Origin: Agrypnus murinus
Taxonomy: Eukaryota > Arthropoda > Insecta > Coleoptera > Elateridae
Assembly: GCA_929113105.1 (NCBI GenBank)
Contig: OV816024.1
Span: 5,476,667 to 5,540,666, forward strand
Direction of reading: 5' to 3'
Length of the DNA: 64,000 nucleotides
Position numbers and translations under genes: made by a program. A model generated the notes under the pieces. The model had not been told where the DNA came from. It was given only the letters and a program-made list of their open reading frames with translations, and did not search any database. Below, piece by piece: positions 24,267-36,031 of the stretch. Numbering within the stretch: position 1 is the stretch's first letter; the number at the start of each line of letters is the position of its first letter.

Positions 24267-25365
24267 AACTTTCTCAATACATTGTTTGATAGAACGAACA
24301 TTTAAAAAGTTAGTGCCAATAAGGGGTTCTTTTGCATACCCTATAGAGAATATCTGCTAGATAAATTGCACATTTAAAATATTATTTCCTGTTTTAGGGG
24401 CCTAGAAAAATAAAGGAGTCGCTTATAAATTTTGACACAAAATCAATCATTAGAAAATGCCAAACAGTGCCAATGTTGGTTTATATAAGGTAGCCAAGTT
24501 TATATAATAAACAAGGACGTTTAAAATCATCTGTACTTCTAGTCACAATATTAGTGTAAAGTAAAGTTTGCAACAAATTGAAGTGTTTTATTATTTTAAG
24601 AAAAAATAATTATTGTTAAGAAAATCTTAATTTGATGTAGTCAAGTTTAATACCATTATGTGGGGCGACCACGAATAGAAAATGTGATTAGGCAATATTA
24701 AACATTTTTTTAAATTAATGGAATATTTTCGAAACAGTATACAAGCATAAAACTCAGATTTTTTACAAGTTACTTCAACCAAAATAATTCAAGTTAAAAA
24801 TCAGAAGTTCCTTTTATCACTTCTTAACGCCTTTCTATCTATTTATTTATTTATCACGTCCTTTAATTAATTTAAATTAGTTAGATCTGAAATCGTTCTC
24901 TCTTTCCTGGAGGTCTAGGTGTCCCATAACTGGTGGACACCTTGAGCTTTCCGTACATATGGTAAGCTCGTAAATTAAAAAAAGTACTTACTAGCTGTTG
25001 TTTAATACTGTCGAAGCATGTCTTAACCAATTCTTAATAGCTGCTATGATGTCGTGCTCGGTTGTTTTTTAGCATTTGGGCTTAAGGTTGCTGCTTCTGT
25101 AATATTTAATAACATAATAATAATCGTATTGTTAAAAACAATGAAGATTTAACATAATTTTGATACAGTCAGATACTATTAAGGAGGAAAACATTTTCTT
25201 TCCCTCCCAGTCATATAAGGAGGCGACAGAATCTGTGAAGTTTCTTTAAAATATTTTTTACAATAGTATTGATCTCATGACTTCCAGTTCGGGCAAGGAA
25301 TGATAACTGAAAATAATAAGATTTGTTATAAGGAAAGCAACATGTGCATTCAAGTACCTATCATC

Positions 25366-26150
25366 TTTTTCTGTTCATCCTTTGTACTTGGGCGTCTTTC
25401 ACATGTACCAATGTCTTCTTCGCTCCTCATGGGTAGTCTCCCTTCAAAATCTTCGTGGAAATTCTGATCATCATCAGGAATTATCTGTGGTCGACTTTGT
25501 TCTCTCAATATTTGCAAAAACCAACTTCAGCTGAGGAAGTCACTTTCGGTTTTTCTTTTGTACTTTAGAAAACATTTAAAATTTTAAAAAAGTATAAATT
25601 TAAACATACGTGATTAATCATCATACCTTTGTCAAACTTACAGCAATCTGTAGCTGGTTGAATAACCATGTTATTTGTAATATTATCACCATTTGATGAT
25701 AAGCAGCTTTTCAGTGGATATGCAGGCTCGTTTATTCGTAGGAGTAGAATAGTCACTTCTTATTTTGTTATCACCACTGGAGTCATGTAATAAGGTTGTC
25801 TTTGGGACCTTGGGAAAAAGCATTATTCCAGTTACTTCCTCATCATGGTTCATCTGTACTAAACAGTTTATTATAATCATAATCTTGATTTTCATGTAAT
25901 TGTACTTTGTACAGACATTCCTCGCCTGTTAGATCTCCTTCAGAAAATTCATTACTATCAATGTTTAATTTGGTGTATTTATTACAATTTTCTAAAGATT
26001 CACTAGAACTAAAAACTGTCCAAATAATAATTATCAATTACAAATGGTTCTGTTGCAGCTTTTCTTGGCTTCTTGGTATTATTACACAGGCGACGTAAAT
26101 GCCTTGTAGTCAGATGAAGAACGGATTCTCTTTTACGTGATGGCATTTTC
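25366..26150 (-). pseudogene. Exon-like frames of element Z, function unknown
   Basis: After a TTTTACAG acceptor, an ATG at 26146 opens a basic frame MPSRKRESVLHLTTRHLRRL. Further left, open stretches contain SSESLENCNKYTKLN, NHDEEVTGIMLFPKVPK and DDDQNFHEDFEGRLPMRSEE, all minus strand and in order, as if they were exons of one gene. The basic start (MPxRKR) is common in insect transposon proteins. No catalytic motif is visible, and exon joints were not established. Confidence 0.35.
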
Positions 26151-26772
26151 CTGTAAAACAAAAAAATGTCTATATCACTCCACATAAAATTCAAACACCA
26201 ATTTCGATTTTTTAAAAGATTTCATTTCGATAGTTCCAGACTTTACACTTGCACTGTACATAGTAATTAATTTTTCTGCCCACTATTTACTGTTAAAAAT
26301 GTATTCTCTTATACGAAACACCACAATAATTCGCAATAAATACAAATAACTAAGATGAGAATTACTTTATGGTATATTAATACATACCTGTGTACATACC
26401 TTATAAAACAATTTATTAATCTGACAAAACAATAATAATGTAATGGCGTCATTGCACTTGGTCCTGCCTGCCTCCTCCGAACGTACGCGACGATACACGA
26501 TCGCGCAAGGTCATAAGCAAGATCTACAATTCAATGTTTTCCAATAGATATCTACTGTACATAATAAAAATAAAATATTTGTTTGATATTTGTTTCAAAA
26601 TATTAAAAACTACACACAAATAACATATTTATTTAATATGTATATTAATATATTTCTATATATTTCATTTTCAATATTTTATAAATACTTTCCTAATCTT
26701 TTAAATATTTAAAACACATAATATTATCTTTATATTTTTTAAATATTAAAAAAATATTGCGTACTACTGGGG

Positions 26773-27300
26773 ATTGACTTGAAGAAATATAATGATTTCT
26801 ATTAAATTTATAATGAAGCTGATTAATTATATCTAGTATTTATTGAAAACATGATATTATGGAGGCTTCAACTAATATAATTCTCTAATTTGATTTTTCG
26901 GATCTATGTTTCTAATAATGTTTATAATATTTATAATAGTTATGCAACGGTATTTAAAAAGAAAGTTATAAAACTAATGATAAAGGTTACCTTGATTTGT
27001 TGTTAACACTTAGAAAGAATATATACACTTTTCACTTTGTTAATAATATAAACAATTTCAATACAATTTAAACACGATTGAAGTTTAAAATAATATGTAT
27101 TTATAATAGCTCTACAAGCTTGTCTTAACATGAAATCGCGTAGATGTCAAGATCTTACACAGGTGTACGCTGTCGCGCGCCGGACCGAGTCGCGGATGAC
27201 CTCGAGTCGCGAGCCGACGCCATCTTGGATTTGTGATCTTTTCGCTAACTTTGAGACCCCTTTAAAATAACATCGGATTTTGCCGCCGAATCGGTGTTGC
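26773..27300. other. AT-rich leader and GC-rich segment before gag
   Basis: 26773-27150 is AT-rich without genes. 27165-27240 is abruptly GC-rich (CGCGCGCCGGACCGAGTCGCGG) and ends just before the gag start at 27320. It could be promoter or leader of the gypsy element, but I could not find a copy of the 3' LTR start (TGTAACGAATAG) here, so the 5' LTR is missing or too diverged. Confidence 0.35.
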
Positions 27301-27319
27301 CTATCTACTGTTAAGTAAA

Positions 27320-28863
27320 ATGGAAGAGAATTCTAGAAAGTCCGATGAAAAGTCTAGAATATTAAAAGAAGAATTACTGGAAAAGTCCGAAAATAATTCT
27401 AGGAAGCTAATGGAAAATACTAAAGCACTGGAAGAAAAAGTTTTGGAAAATTCTAGAAAGTCCGAAGAAAATGTTAGAATACTTAAAGAAGAATTATTGG
27501 AAAAGCACGAAGAGAATTCTAGAAGGTTTGCAGAATTATTAGAAAAGTCCGAAGAAAGTTCCAGAAGGTTTAAAGAAGAATTGCAGGACAATGTCAAAGC
27601 GTTAGAAGATAAAGTTTTCGAAGAATTGTTGGAAAATCCCAGCGCGTTAGGACTATTAGAAATTAAATTGGAGAAATAGGATAGAGTAATAAAGATGGTA
27701 GAAGAGAAAATAGCCCAAATGCAATTACCACCAACAACTGAGAAAGATAGCGTAACTAAAATGTTGGAAGATAGAATGAGTCAACTACGGTTTCCCTCAA
27801 CTTCCGAGTGGCCGTTTAATGAAGTAAAGAAACAGTTTAAAGAAGAAAAGGGTCCTGCCGTAGGGATAAAAGTAAAACCACCCACGTTCGATGGAAAGAT
27901 ACCTTGGTCCACCTACTACAAAGAATTTGAGGCGGGCGCTGGGGCTAACGGAAGGACAGGCAAGGAAAAGGCCGTTTCTTTAACTGTGGCTTTGCGTGGA
28001 GACGCGTGGAACGTCCTGCAAACAATCTCGGCAGGACAGGAAAATGATTACCAGTTGTTAGTGTCTAGAGTGGAGATGAGATATGGAGACGCGCATCTTC
28101 AACAAGTGTATCACGCGCAAGTGAAGAATCGTGTCCAGAAGAATGGAAAAAGACTTCAGGAGTTTGAAGCCGATGTTGCGCGGCTTGTCCGATTGGCGTA
28201 CCCTACGGCACCCGATTTATTTTTGGGACAATTCGCTGTGCAGACTTTCATTGATGGGTTAAGAGACGGAGAAACACAGCAGTCATTAAGGCTGGCACGA
28301 CCAATAACGACTGATAATGCGCTTGCCCATGCTCTAGAATTTGAAGCCGCAAAGCAAGCGTCTCGAGGCCACGGGCGAGTTCGAACCGTTGCCGAAGAAG
28401 AAGAAGGTTCGAAAGATCGCCTAGAAGAGTTACTAATGAGAGTTCTTCAGAAGGAAGACAGTCGTAAGAGGAATCCTCAAGAAGTTAGAGGACCCCGTTG
28501 CTGGAACTGTGACAAACAAGGGCACATACGACGCCGTTGCCCTAAACCAAAGCAAGTACAACCTTCGGAAAAGTTAAAGGGGGTTGGCAAGAGGGGGCGA
28601 ACGTTGACTGCGAGTGAAGATACCCCGGAGATCGCCATCCATGCCGTAACATCAAAGAATAGTAACGGCAGTTTGTTTGTAGATGGGAAGATTGCTAACC
28701 GAACTGTTCCACTACTTATTGATACGGGGGCGACAAAATCCATCGTATTGTTCTACGATCAAGTATTAAGTTGTTACCGACAACTCAACTCCGTACAGCG
28801 ACAGGTGAAGTAATACCAACACGCGGAGTGGTGAAGATGAAGATTGGCATTGGAAGTGAAGAA
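27320..28863 (+). pseudogene. Gypsy gag and protease start (element split by X)
   Basis: 27320-27679 encodes a 119-residue coiled coil rich in heptad-like EELLEKSE/NSRK repeats; a TAG ends it. 27695-28813 continues with gag core (PPTFDGKIPWSTYYKEFE, LRGDAWNVLQ, VRLAYPTAP, FIDGLRDGETQ), a CCHC knuckle CWNCDKQGHIRRRCP and the retropepsin site LIDTGATKSIV. A frameshift near 28785 precedes LRTATGEVIPTRG in another frame, which runs to the insertion point at 28863. Protease resumes at 53796. The stop and frameshift make the copy inactive. Confidence 0.85.
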
Positions 28864-28879
28864 CCCTAATAGCACACCG

Positions 28880-29790
28880 ACGTCCGATGGACGTTTGAGC
28901 AATGTCCTCGGCGGACTTAATGAACGTCCAACGGACGATCGGATATAGTCCGTGGGACGTTATATGAACGTCCATGGGAAGCCCAAATGTCACAAAGTTG
29001 GACATTATTAAAACGTTCCAGACGGACGTTTTGCGTACGTCTTCCAAGAACTTGACGAACGTTTTAAAAACGTCCATATTATGTCCAAGGGACGTAATAA
29101 ACGTTCGATTTATACTACGTGGGACGTTATATGGACGTCCACGGGAAGTCCAAATGTCATGAACTTGCGACGTTCTTAAAATGTCCAGGGCGGACGTTTT
29201 GCGTACGTCTTTGTATGTCCTCGGAGGACTTAATGAACGTCCAACGGACTATCGGTTATAGTCCGTGAGACGTTATATGAACGTCCATGGTAAGTCCAAA
29301 TGTCACAAAGTTGGACATTATTAAAACTTTCCAGACGGACGTTTTGCGTACGTCTTCCAAGAAATTGACGAACGTTTTAAAAACGTCCAAGGGTGGTAAT
29401 AGACGTTCGATTTATACAACGTGGGACGTTACATGGACGTCCACTAGAAGTCCAAATGTCACGAACTTGCGACGTTTTTAAAATGTCCCGGGCGGACGTT
29501 TTAAAAGCCTCCATTATACGTCCAACAGACGTAATAGACTTTTGATTATACTGGGTCGGACGTTCTATGGATGTCCATGGGAAGTTAAATCGTCATAAAC
29601 TTGGATGTTCTTAAAACGCCTCAGATGGACGTTCTGCATACGTCAGCCGAGGATTTGCTGGATATTTTAAAGAGTGTTGAGTGTTAAGTCCAAAGGAGAC
29701 CTAATGAATCCTCGACTCAATGCCCTACACCACATAGATATTTGCCGCCGACTTGACGAATATCCCAAAGATGTTTTACAGTCCTCCAGT
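28880..29790. repeat. Left subterminal array of X (ACGTCC repeats)
   Basis: A unit of roughly 325 bp, itself made of two related halves, is repeated nearly three times (landmarks TGTCCTCGG at 28902 and 29216; GCGTACGTCTT at 29031, 29200, 29348). Short palindromes such as ACGTCCNNNGGACGT recur at about 50-80 bp spacing. Divergence rises toward the inner end. ORFs here are repeat artefacts. Confidence 0.85.
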
Positions 29791-30655
29791 GCACGGATCT
29801 AAAATAAACAAACCACACAAGAGGAAATAAAAGAAAGTTATTTTTAAACGTCATATCCTGTACACAAAAGTAATTTCGATTCCTATATAAGGTTTCTTTT
29901 TCAAGAACGAACTTTTAACTTGGGACTTCAGTCCCAAGTTCTTCCAGTCCAACTATTCATAGTTATTTCACTTTATTTAATAAATAATTACAGGTTGATT
30001 GGTATCAAAAATAAATTCTTTAGAAAATAAACTGGAATTAGACATTACAATTTTAATTCTAGTTTACTTACCATTCCTTCCAGACTGATCTCTTGCACCA
30101 CTCTGGTTCATGCCTTGAGCCATATGTGGTTTGGGGAGTGAGACCTATATGGGGCGACCTTATGAAGGGACAAACATACTGACAAACAAATTTTGGATTT
30201 TAGTAAATAGATTTTAGGTTTAGGTAATAAATATTTTAGAAATTTAATAATTTTTCGATTTATCTAACTACGTTTTTTATCAGTATACATCCTTTCTTTT
30301 TAGCACAATATAAACTTATCTATGTTACAATATGTACCTGATAATAATAAAAAATTATAAAACTGTTAAAGGGATTTAAGGACGGCTTTCGTTGGAAAAA
30401 TCAAGTTTTGTAATTTCATTTAGAACACCAAAATCTACAAACTCTCAAAGTTGCAAAACTTTTAGGTTGTTTTGAATTATATAGGAATCTAATTAATGGC
30501 AAGCTAATTATTGGTAAAAATCAATTTTTTAACAAATATAAATCCTTTTTGTACAATAATATAATTATTACATAGATTATATGATGTAATCATACAGCAT
30601 AAAAACTTAAAATAAAAAGTAAATTCAACTGTTTGGAAGCATTATCAAAATTTAA
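29791..30655. other. No gene recognised (interior of X)
   Basis: AT-rich sequence with no convincing frame or repeat. Confidence 0.35.
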
Positions 30656-30659
30656 AAAA

Positions 30660-30766
30660 TCCAAGTTCTTCTATCTTCACTTTTAGCCACTTCAGAGGTT
30701 CTTTTCAAGTATCTTTTGAAAGTGTCTTCTATTTTCTTTTGGGTGCAACTTTTCAGCAACGGTTTT
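30660..30766 (-). pseudogene. Possible DUF4806-type terminal exon in X
   Basis: After a TTTTTAG acceptor on the minus strand, the frame reads GAALKPLLKSCTQKKIED, then TFKRYLKRTSEVAKSEDRR. The last part resembles the conserved C-terminal helix of DUF4806 proteins (iE..ik.WLKrA.er). DUF4806 proteins are common in insect mobile elements as far as I recall. Short and unverified. Confidence 0.35.
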
Positions 30767-30874
30767 AAAGCAGCACCTAAAAATAAATGCAAATATAATT
30801 AATATATTGTGCACATAGCTTTTATCTATGCAATACCAGCATTCAAGATTGAAAAATGCCATATGCCTAAACCA

Positions 30875-31000
30875 GTGACGGTTTGTACACTTTTGGATGT
30901 TCTGTTAGCAGACGGCAAGTATATATTAACTGGTTGCTTAGCAGCCGAGTACACGGGTTGCATCCGTGATGCTAACAGAATATCCAAAACAGTACATAGT
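30875..31000. mobile_element. Small hairpin MITE
   Basis: The left arm TTTTGGATGTTCTGTTAGC is mirrored by GCTAACAGAATATCCAAAA at 30971-30990. A related element with TGGGATGTTCTATTAGTG sits at 58918-59035. No coding capacity. Confidence 0.55.
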
Positions 31001-31660
31001 AACCTCTGCTGGCATCGGGTTATACATGGATTTATTTAAAATCCAAAAATACAATATAAAACTCAGATGTTTTATTTGAAAAACATAAATCTTAGATCCG
31101 TAGCTTTTTTTGGCAACTTTGTTATTATTAAAAATATGAAATCCATTAAATTAGCAAATACTTTTATTTTTTCATGCTAGATTACGATAATAAAAAAAGA
31201 TTGATCAGTGTGCTACTGTTATATCACAGAGACTTGCACTTTAATGTTAATAAGTTACCCTGTATATTATTTTGTTTTTGAATTCCTACTTTACGATCTT
31301 TGAACAACCACAAAGAGAAAACTGTTGAATCATCGGGAAATGAATGCCCCTCCCCTAGCTTTTCTAATCCTCTATCGGCAGGTGCCAATTTCCAGTCCGT
31401 CCAGAACTTTAAATTTTCATACTATATTTAGTTAAATTGAAAGGAGCACAAGTGAATAGAAAATTGAGATAGGGAAGTAACATTCTTACCTCTACCTTGG
31501 ATTTCTGAGAAAACGGAAAATTTTAAAAATTTTAATCTTTTAGAAATCAATAATATGCATATTCCCTATGTTAACAACTGCTTAGCATCTACTCTGTACA
31601 TTTATTATCATCTTTGATCATAAACAGAGCGAGGCAGACCTTGCTAAAGGGTAGTTATCT

Positions 31661-32995
31661 ACACTCTAAAAAATTACCGGTGAATTATACCCTAAAAAAT
31701 GGAGGCAACTATGTTACCTCCATTTTTTGGGGTAAATTTACTTCAAAGTGTAATTTTCATAGGAAGTGGGGAAATTTCAACATTAGGTTAAATTTGCATT
31801 GTAATGTTTCCTTTTTAAGTAAATTTACAGATTAAAATTACAATCTCAATGTAATTTTACATTTTAACATTAAAACACCTGTGTAAAGTTACATGGCAAA
31901 GTTAATATTTCATGGCAATAGTACTTTTCAGGGTTAAAATACAAATGTGAAAATACTTCTTGAATGTAACGATGACTTGCGAAAGTACTTGCAAATTCAA
32001 TCGTTCCTCTGAATATTACTTACATAGGTAAAGGAATTGTATGAAACAAAATAAAATCAAAGTAATTTTTATTGAACGTATGTACTTATATAAAATATAA
32101 GACATTAACAGAACTTCTTTTCAGGGGCTTTCGGAAATATTTGGTCTCTCAAAGAAATTCAGATAAAGTTTCGATTCCACCTAGAAAATTAAAAAATTAT
32201 AAATTATGTAAACAATTATACACGAGTACCTTTCTCAATTACAGTTATGCTAGTTTATTTCGAATTCTTCAATTTTTGATTCATCCTAGAAAAACATTAA
32301 ATTAAATATTTTTATTTTATTGGTTTAAATTTGTAATTTTAACATATAGGTACTTACCGATTATTATTTTTTAACTTCTACTATAAAATAAAATTCTTCC
32401 CATCTTCGGTCATACGTGTAAATATTTGCCTTTAATAAATGCGCACTACACTACAACGAAAAACAAAATATTAATGAGCAACAGAATGAACACTTCGTTC
32501 GATATCGATAGAGTACGCCTCGCCGAAATCATAAAAGAATGGTACACACCATTCCGACCATTCCCCAAAAAGCCTATTTGGACTGTTCATAATGGATTCC
32601 TGAATTCTTTCACGAAACGAAGGTCACAAACAAGTGCGATCAGCGAAATATTAATTAAGGGTAAATATTAAGGGTAAAATTACACTATTCTTGTTCAAGT
32701 TCATCTTATCTTTAATATTACACTAAAAATGAATTAAGTTATTGAGCAATTATACATTTGTAAGGAAAAAATTGTCTGAGTTATGTAAATTTATATTATG
32801 GATAGTGATTTTAACCAGTTCAATGTAGTAGAATTACTTATATTTGTATAATTTTACATAATTACAGGGCATTTTACCACAAATAGTAAAACTACTAAAT
32901 GTATAGGTAAAATTAATTTTAGGGTAAAAATACCGCAAATAATAGCGAAAAGTTACCTCTTTCCCAAGGTAATTTTACCTCATTTTTTACAGTGT
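31661..32995. mobile_element. TIR element, ends ACACTSTAAAAAAT
   Basis: Left end ACACTCTAAAAAATTACC and right end the inverse of ACACTGTAAAAAATGAGG bound 1335 bp. The first 75 bp form a further palindrome (AAAAATGGAGG/CCTCCATTTTTT). The interior is full of GGTAAAATTAC-like words. No transposase frame seen; target duplication not clear. Confidence 0.55.
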
Positions 32996-33180
32996 ACGCT
33001 ATCTTGTGCAGCTGTGTCTATAAAATTATGATGTGATGGTCGCTCTTCAAGATTTTATACGTGCGACTGCACAAAATTGAACATCAACTATACATTTGGC
33101 AAGGTTACGCTTCCCTCCTATCATGATACATTAAAAATGTTACTTACCCTTAATTATCGTGGCCATAAAAAGAGCAGAAA

Positions 33181-33613
33181 AGTTCTTATGTTTGAAGCCT
33201 ATTCAGAAATATTTCATTTTTTATCATGATTTGTCAGCAATCTTTTCCAAGCTCTTTTTACAAATTCGTTCACATTGTCTCCTCCAACTTTGGAAAGCAG
33301 ATCAGTCTAAAAAATCTTATGTTCTTAATCAGTTCTTATGTTTGAAGCCTATTCAGAAATATTTCATTTTTTATCATGATTTGTCAGCAATCTTTTCCAA
33401 GCTCTTTTTACAAATTCGTTCACATTGTCTCCTCCAACTTTGGAAAGCAGATCAGTCTAAAAAATCTTATGTTCTTAATCAGTTCTTATGTTTGAAGCCT
33501 ATTCAGAAATATTTCATTTTTTATCATTATTTGTCAGCAATCTTTTCCAAGCTCTTTTTACAAATTCGTTCACATTGTTTCCTCCAACTTTGGAAAGCAG
33601 ATCAGTCTAAAAA
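33181..33613. repeat. 150-bp tandem repeat, three copies
   Basis: Copies begin at 33181, 33331 and 33481 with AGTTCTTATGTTTGAAGCC; the period is exactly 150 bp and copies differ at only a few bases. A plus-strand frame stays open through it because 150 is a multiple of three. The minus strand looks like the real sense: each unit has a TTTTTTAG acceptor followed by an exon-like frame (next entry). Confidence 0.95.
33520..33613 (-). pseudogene. DUF4806-like exon, triplicated with the 150-bp repeat
   Basis: After the TTTTTTAG acceptor each unit reads TDLLSKVGGNNVNEFVKR then AWKRLLTNN and a stop (one residue differs in units 1 and 2). The pattern LSxxGGxxVxxxVxRxxxxLLTN is the N-terminal part of the DUF4806 domain as I know it. 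Coordinates given are for the copy nearest the right end; the others are 150 and 300 bp to the left. It is probably a dead exon duplicated in tandem. Confidence 0.4.
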
Positions 33614-33639
33614 AAATCAGACACTCAGTAGTGTTAAAT

Positions 33640-35018
33640 AAATTTGTGCTAAAAAGAAGAAAGAATTATAGAAGAACTAAAAGGTCTGTATGTGCAGGAT
33701 GTTATGACATGATATTGCGAACATAAAAAATATATAAGACACCCTACACATCAAACTCTCACTAATAATATCATTGTGCATTGATTTTTTGAGTAAGATT
33801 TCTGCAACGTTGCAGAAAGTAAAATTTACAAAAAGAATTAATCCTCGAAGGCAAATTCAGTATCATACGACATATACGGCAAAATAAGCATAAAACACTT
33901 GTTTTTATACCAATGAACGATTTCTGAAAAGATTTCCACTTTTTAATTTTTTTCAGGTAACATATACATAGATTTTCAAAAAAACTGCTGGTTGCCATAA
34001 ATGCTATCCAAAGAGTTTTTCTATTGACTTTGTACAGTGATATTCTAAAAAGTATTACTTACAGATTTTTGCATATTTAAGGGATCTCCCAAAAACTACT
34101 CAACTTCCAGTAGAAGTCGTTATTTTCACATAGTAAAGGTAAGTTTTCCCATATATTTTCTGATTTCTTCATTATGTTGTGTTTTTTATATACCTTATAT
34201 TTCATTTTTCACGTGAAGAGATTATTATTTGAGTCATGTTCAACCTTCATATAATTTGCTTTAGATATTCTGAAAATAATAATAAATCCTTATTACTTAA
34301 CAATCTAAAATATTGTAATACTGCAGGTTACCATGAATATTTTGCTGGTGAGTTACTCATTCAACTATTTATTACCGTTATTACTGCACAATAATAATAA
34401 TAAACGAATGAAAGGAATGTGATAAAATATTAATAATCACCCTTGCACTTCACACTATTTACTAAAAACACATAACGTAAAAGACATTAAATAGATGTTA
34501 AAAAAGCATATATAAATAATTGGTTCAAACAGAAACTGCAAGAACAACGATGAAAATAAATACCGAACAACCGAAAACCGAATGGCGGCTTATAATGGCT
34601 TTACGGGGATTTACTGTTGGCACTGAGTTTGCGTAGTACGTCTTTTATGACCCGTGCATACTGACGTCACACACATGCTGTGTCATTTTTATATTAGCGG
34701 AGAAATTTAAATAGCTGTTTTAATTAAAAAGAAAATATTTTTAATGAGTTTATGATGGTATGAACGTATGAAATATATAATAATATAATAATAATTGCTA
34801 CAACCCATAACCAGGAAACCAGGCCCCAGAAGCTATAAGCTTGTGCGGGAGGGAGATGGGCGATTATTATTATTATATTAATATACTTTAGTATATTAAA
34901 GAGTATTCCATAAAGTACAGAAAATATAATTAATTTAAAACACGGGAGAAGCAATTTTCGGATATTCCATAATAGTTTTAATTCTTTGTTTAGAGAACTA
35001 CATAATGTAGTATTTAAT
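33640..35018. other. No gene recognised (interior of X)
   Basis: AT-rich with short frames that I cannot support. 34610-34690 is less AT-rich, with CGTAGTACG and TGACGTCA-like words, and might be X's promoter region. It ends at the AACAAT target duplication of element Y (35019-35024). Confidence 0.35.
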
Positions 35019-35024
35019 AACAAT

Positions 35025-35755
35025 AGTAGGTATTGCGGCACCTGGCCCAGACAGAAATTGACATGCCATGTGGCATGCCAATGGCATGGCTCCTCACCCT
35101 GCTTCTGATTGGCTACCCCCACTCCTGTAGCTCCTCCCTTTGCTTCTGATTGGTCGCCGCCATCTTGGATTTCCCCGCCTACTGCTCTCTGATTGGTTAA
35201 CCCCCACTCCTGTAGCTCCTCCCTTGCTTCTGATTGGATGAAGGCAGCCATTTTGGAACGTCTGGTTCCATTCTACCACGCCCTGGCGCCATGCTACCAC
35301 GCCCGCCATTACGGGAATCTGTATTACCGGCAAACTGAGTGCTACCAATAGAGGGCGTAATGCTACAATTAGTGTGTATTGCTAAGAGAGGGCGTCATGA
35401 AGAAATCTGTATGACCTACTACTAGGGGTCGTGTCATGAAGAAGAAATCTGTATTACTACAGAGAGGCAACCATTTTATATCACAGCATCTTGCGTGCGC
35501 GCTAAATTTGAATCTGTCAATTTTAAATATTTGTCATTTTTGCATCTGTCATTTTAAACCTGTCAATTTTACTGTTGTCATTTTTACATCTGTCATTTTA
35601 AATCTGTCAATTTTGCTTCTGTCATTTTAAATTTGTCATTTTTGCATCTATCATTTAAATCTGTCATTTTGAATTTGTCATTTTTGCATATGTCATTTAA
35701 ATCTGTCGTTTTAAATCTGTCGTTTTAAATCTGTCGTTTTAAATCTGTCATTCTT
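35025..35755 (+). repeat. Left terminal inverted repeat of Y
   Basis: The outer half has four CTGATTGG (CCAATCAG inverse) boxes at 35105, 35146, 35189 and 35230, set in repeated CACTCCTGTAGCTCCTCCC segments, plus GCCATCTTGG/GCCATTTTGG words. The inner 250 bp (about 35507-35755) is an array of a roughly 20-bp unit, TCTGTCATTTTAAA with variants. Minus-strand frames through it are artefacts of the repeats. Confidence 0.9.
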
Positions 35756-35825
35756 AAAGCAACCATCTTACCAGATTTGAATTTTAGCGCTAACTCTGGG
35801 ATTGGATCCTTTTACTAAGCTGAAA

Positions 35826-35827
<2 letters not shown>

Positions 35828-35872
<45 letters not shown>
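35828..35872. repeat. (CT)n microsatellite
   Basis: About 45 bp of CT repeats just downstream of the splice-donor-like site of the orphan promoter. Confidence 0.95.
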
Positions 35873-35876
<4 letters not shown>

Positions 35877-35883
35877 TATGACT

Positions 35884-35980
35884 ACTTACCGGCTTTGTAG
35901 CTTAGGATGTTCGCCGTCGGAAATCTTCGGCTTTATTCGTGTACTCTCTCGCTGATAACGATCTACCTTTTTATATAGTC
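35884..35980 (-). promoter_or_regulatory. Orphan TATA promoter and first exon, facing left TIR
   Basis: Minus strand: TATATAAA at 35970-35977 within GGCTGACTATATAAAAAGG, followed about 80 bp on by AAAGCCG and a consensus donor GTAAGT (35889-35884). The layout resembles the promoter and untranslated first exon of gene D at the other end of Y. No coding exon follows before or inside the TIR, so the gene it served may have been lost. Confidence 0.45.
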
Positions 35981-36031
35981 AGCCCCTTCACCCTGTGCTA
36001 GTAAATGAAACAACAACAATGTTTATACATA

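Larger units (their letters stand above)
23501..26772. mobile_element. Element Z: TIR element with CCCTAGTAGCACAC ends
   Basis: Left end CCCTAGTAGCACACATATA, right end the inverse of CCCCAGTAGTACGCAATA; both pass into ATATTT-rich subterminal sequence. AT flanks each end (23499-23500, 26773-26774), a possible 2-bp duplication. The first 170 bp are tandemly duplicated (23501 and 23671 both begin CCCTAGTAGCACA). The ends resemble those of element X. The interior has minus-strand exon-like frames and one nested MITE. Short CCC ends plus subterminal repeats recall CACTA/EnSpm-like elements, but I see no transposase core. Confidence 0.6.

Noticed and set aside
28880..29790. Regularly spaced repeats as a CRISPR array
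   Set aside because: Units are long direct repeats without unique spacers, and the genome is eukaryotic.
33159..33641. Plus-strand 160-codon frame with three 50-residue repeats
   Set aside because: It is open only because the repeat unit is 150 bp. The minus strand has acceptor sites and a DUF4806-like pattern, so it is the likelier sense.
34400..34700. Possible promoter of element X
   Set aside because: Only slightly GC-richer sequence with CRE-like words; no gene start follows, so it was not listed as a promoter.
34724..35348. Minus-strand frames of 175 and 84 codons across the left TIR, and the similar 83-codon frame at 52628-52879
   Set aside because: They consist of translated CCAAT-box repeats and differ between the two TIR copies; no domain, and no conserved frame.
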